A DNA stretch of 43,229 nucleotides from Blastocatellia bacterium. GTDB taxonomy: Bacteria > Acidobacteriota > Blastocatellia > Pyrinomonadales > Pyrinomonadaceae. The stretch's first letter is position 1; the number at the start of each line of letters is the position of its first letter. The stretch lies in NCBI GenBank assembly GCA_016789145.1, contig JAEUQI010000020.1, positions 1 through 43,229 of the forward strand, in the 5' to 3' direction. Shown in pieces: positions 41,737 through 43,229 of this stretch. Under the pieces are notes generated by a model. It was not told where the DNA came from and made no database searches. It saw nothing but the letters and a program-made list of their open reading frames with translations. The translations under genes and the position numbers were made by a program.

Positions 41737-42195
41737 ATGGGACTAATAAAAAGTATTCTTATCAAGCTGGGAATGGCGGATCTTAGTGCCAGCCGCAATC
41801 CGATCCGCGTAATGTTGCTCGATGACGATCATCGGCGCCACCGTTGGTTTGCGAAGCGCTTCGCGGGAGACGACCTCGATATCGCAGAAAATGTCGCGGA
41901 TGCCAAAGAATTTCTTACCGAATCGAATTACGACGCAATTTTTCTAGATCACGACTTGCTGCCCGAGCATTACAAGACGAATGATCACGACGATTACGCC
42001 CAGACCGGCTTTGCAATTGCCTTGTTTCTAAAGGAAAATCCCGACCTTCAACGAGCCGCCACGATCATCGTCCACACACGTAATGCCGATGCCGCGATCC
42101 CAATGGTTACGACGCTACGCGAGACGGGACGCACGGTCGAATATTGTGCATTTCCGATGCTCGATCTAAAGATAAAGAACTACTGGCAACGATAG
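41737..42195 (+). CDS. Cyclic-phosphate processing receiver-domain protein
   Basis: The 152-residue protein has a receiver-like core: PIRVMLLDDDHRRHRWFAKR (the D-D-D triad), DAIFLDHDLLPEHY and IIVHTRNADAAIPMVTTLRE. The His-rich variant FLDHDL, with a second acidic patch in DHDDYA, is typical of the cREC group (proposed to process cyclic phosphates) rather than of ordinary phosphoacceptor receivers. No histidine kinase is adjacent. It is divergent from the DnaC-like gene and tail-to-tail with the TetR gene (16-bp overlap). The biochemical role is inferred from family only. Confidence 0.78.
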   Translation: MGLIKSILIKLGMADLSASRNPIRVMLLDDDHRRHRWFAKRFAGDDLDIAENVADAKEFLTESNYDAIFLDHDLLPEHYKTNDHDDYAQTGFAIALFLKENPDLQRAATIIVHTRNADAAIPMVTTLRETGRTVEYCAFPMLDLKIKNYWQR

Positions 42196-42788
42196 CGAAG
42201 GCCATCGATCAGAATGTTTGATATCGCGGTCAATCGGGCCTCAACCTCATCACGGTCGCCTATCTCTTTTGCAGAAAGATTGAAGGGAAGCAAAGCGTTA
42301 GTTGCATCAACTAGTGCCTTGCCGGCAACTAATTCGTCGCTAACGTCAAACTCACCGCCGGCCACTCCATCTCTGATGATACGTGCCAATATTTCCGCTT
42401 CGGCAGCAAAATACTGCTTTCTGCGTTCGAGCAATCGGTCGCGAACGACCGCGAGTATCTCATTGAGCCCTTTTGGGTAATTACGAACTGCGTCAAAGCG
42501 CATCATTACACGAGCGGTGAGAACTAGCTCGACGCGTTCGGCGGCAGACAGACTAGAGGTTTCAACCTCATGCATCCTCGCCCGCAAGTCGGAGAAAATG
42601 CTGTCAATGTGAGCGAGAACGATGTCTTCTTTGCTCTTGAAATGCAGGTAAACACTGCCCTTGCCAATGCCGACTTCGCGGGCTAGGTCCTCGATCTTCA
42701 TTTTCTTATAGCCAACGGACGCGAGCGCGCGGCTGGTGGCTTCGAGAATTGCTTCACGAGTTGAGAGAGGCTTGCTAGTATCACGCAT
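42180..42788 (-). CDS. TetR/AcrR-family transcriptional regulator
   Basis: The 202-residue protein has the N-terminal TetR helix-turn-helix (about 8-60): TREAILEATSRALASVGYKK, KIEDLAREVGIGKGSVYLHF and KSKEDIVLAHID. The C-terminal ligand-binding half (about 65-200) is helical and has no distinctive motif, so the effector is unknown. The gene overlaps the receiver-protein gene by 16 bp at the 3' ends and is separated from the rarA end by 39 bp; no obvious target operon is adjacent. Confidence 0.9.
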   Translation of the reverse strand: MRDTSKPLSTREAILEATSRALASVGYKKMKIEDLAREVGIGKGSVYLHFKSKEDIVLAHIDSIFSDLRARMHEVETSSLSAAERVELVLTARVMMRFDAVRNYPKGLNEILAVVRDRLLERRKQYFAAEAEILARIIRDGVAGGEFDVSDELVAGKALVDATNALLPFNLSAKEIGDRDEVEARLTAISNILIDGLRYRCQ

Positions 42789-42827
42789 AGTAGATATCCG
42801 TAGTTTGCGATTTGAAGACGTATCTTG

Positions 42828-43229
42828 TCAATCGAAGTATTTTGTGCCGCGAAGCTTCTCGGGCAGCAGATCGCCTTCGGGGTCATTGCCTTCGTCTTTG
42901 CCGTAGCCGATGTCTTTCATCAACTTTGTCGGAGCATTTCTTATCTTCATCGGAACAGGAAGATTGCCGTGCTTTTTGACGTCGTCGATGGCTTTGAACA
43001 CGGCATCGTATGCGGAACGATCTTTCGCGGCGTTCGCCAGATAGGCGACGCCGTGTGCCAGATTTATGGTGCATTCCGGATAACCGATCGTCGTAACTGC
43101 TTGAAACACAGCATTTGCGACAACTAACGCGGTCGGTTGAGCAAGGCCGATATCCTCCGACGCAAATATCACCATCCTACGAGCGATGAATTTCGGGTCT
43201 TCGCCTGCTTCGACCATACGTGCGAGGTA
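42828..43229 (-). CDS. rarA: Replication-associated recombination protein RarA, C-terminal part
   Basis: The reading frame continues past the window edge, so only the last 133 residues are seen. YLARMVEAGEDPKFIARRMV, FASEDIGLAQPTALVVANAV, ECTINLAHGVAYLANAAKDR and KLMKDIGYG are typical of the helical C-terminal domain of RarA/MgsA/WRNIP1-type AAA+ ATPases, which act at stalled replication forks. The AAA+ part is outside the window. Confidence 0.9.
   Translation of the reverse strand, partial: YLARMVEAGEDPKFIARRMVIFASEDIGLAQPTALVVANAVFQAVTTIGYPECTINLAHGVAYLANAAKDRSAYDAVFKAIDDVKKHGNLPVPMKIRNAPTKLMKDIGYGKDEGNDPEGDLLPEKLRGTKYFD

Overview
The window looks like a chromosomal segment of an Acidobacteriota member of the class Blastocatellia (Pyrinomonas-like). 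I infer this from the mix of ordinary housekeeping genes with very large secreted repeat proteins (FG-GAP repeats with FRPSTGVWY-type motifs, delta-60 repeats, Thr/Pro-rich linkers, C-terminal carboxypeptidase-regulatory-like domains), a winged-helix regulator fused to TPRs, an ECF sigma factor of the TIGR02999 type, and many palindromic intergenic repeats. No rRNA, tRNA, CRISPR array, transposase or phage gene was seen.

Layout. 1-500: tail of an unknown gene, then a DUF2200 gene broken by a palindromic element. 511-5172: a small secreted protein, korA-korB (2-oxoacid:ferredoxin oxidoreductase; korA carries an in-frame palindromic insertion) and a secreted lipase. 5175-5984: a secreted HExxH protein. 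About 6.0-7.0 kb: a gene-poor stretch packed with palindromic and tandem repeats. 7.3-10.4 kb (minus strand): a secreted protein, a VOC protein, a zinc-ribbon protein and an ECF sigma factor; two of these genes share an unusual upstream block. 10.5-14.0 kb (plus): a DUF4286 protein, tsaD, and a sugar dehydrogenase fused to FG-GAP repeats. 14.0-17.7 kb (minus): a ribosome-assembly operon obg-nadD-rsfS-rlmH-dksA-like-comF. 17.8-20.3 kb: two MacB-type permeases. 20.3-27.3 kb: one giant mosaic surface protein, divergent from a wHTH-TPR regulator. 28.9-30.2 kb: a small secreted repeat protein, a bidirectional terminator, a candidate structured RNA of about 450-500 nt on the minus strand with its own promoter, and a cluster of DnaA boxes beside AT-rich DNA. 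30.2-33.0 kb: a delta-60 repeat protein. 33.0-35.8 kb (minus): a membrane protein, a nucleotidyltransferase with a small partner, rpmA, rplU and hpt. 35.9-38.1 kb (plus): rpiB-like isomerase, brnT/brnA and deoC; both enzymes have N-terminal helices resembling microcompartment encapsulation peptides. 38.1-43.2 kb: a TPR/TonB protein, a degenerate-kinase membrane protein, a DnaC-like helicase loader, a cyclic-phosphate receiver protein, a TetR regulator and the C-terminal end of rarA.

The strongest candidates for something undescribed are the minus-strand RNA around 29.35-29.84 kb (several GNRA loops and one cUUCGg loop all oriented for the same strand, a helix joining both ends, a promoter and a terminator), the adjacent DnaA-box cluster, and palindromic elements that have entered coding sequences (one destroying DUF2200, one carried in frame by korA). 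All coordinates, motifs and pairings were read by eye; nothing was confirmed by database search.
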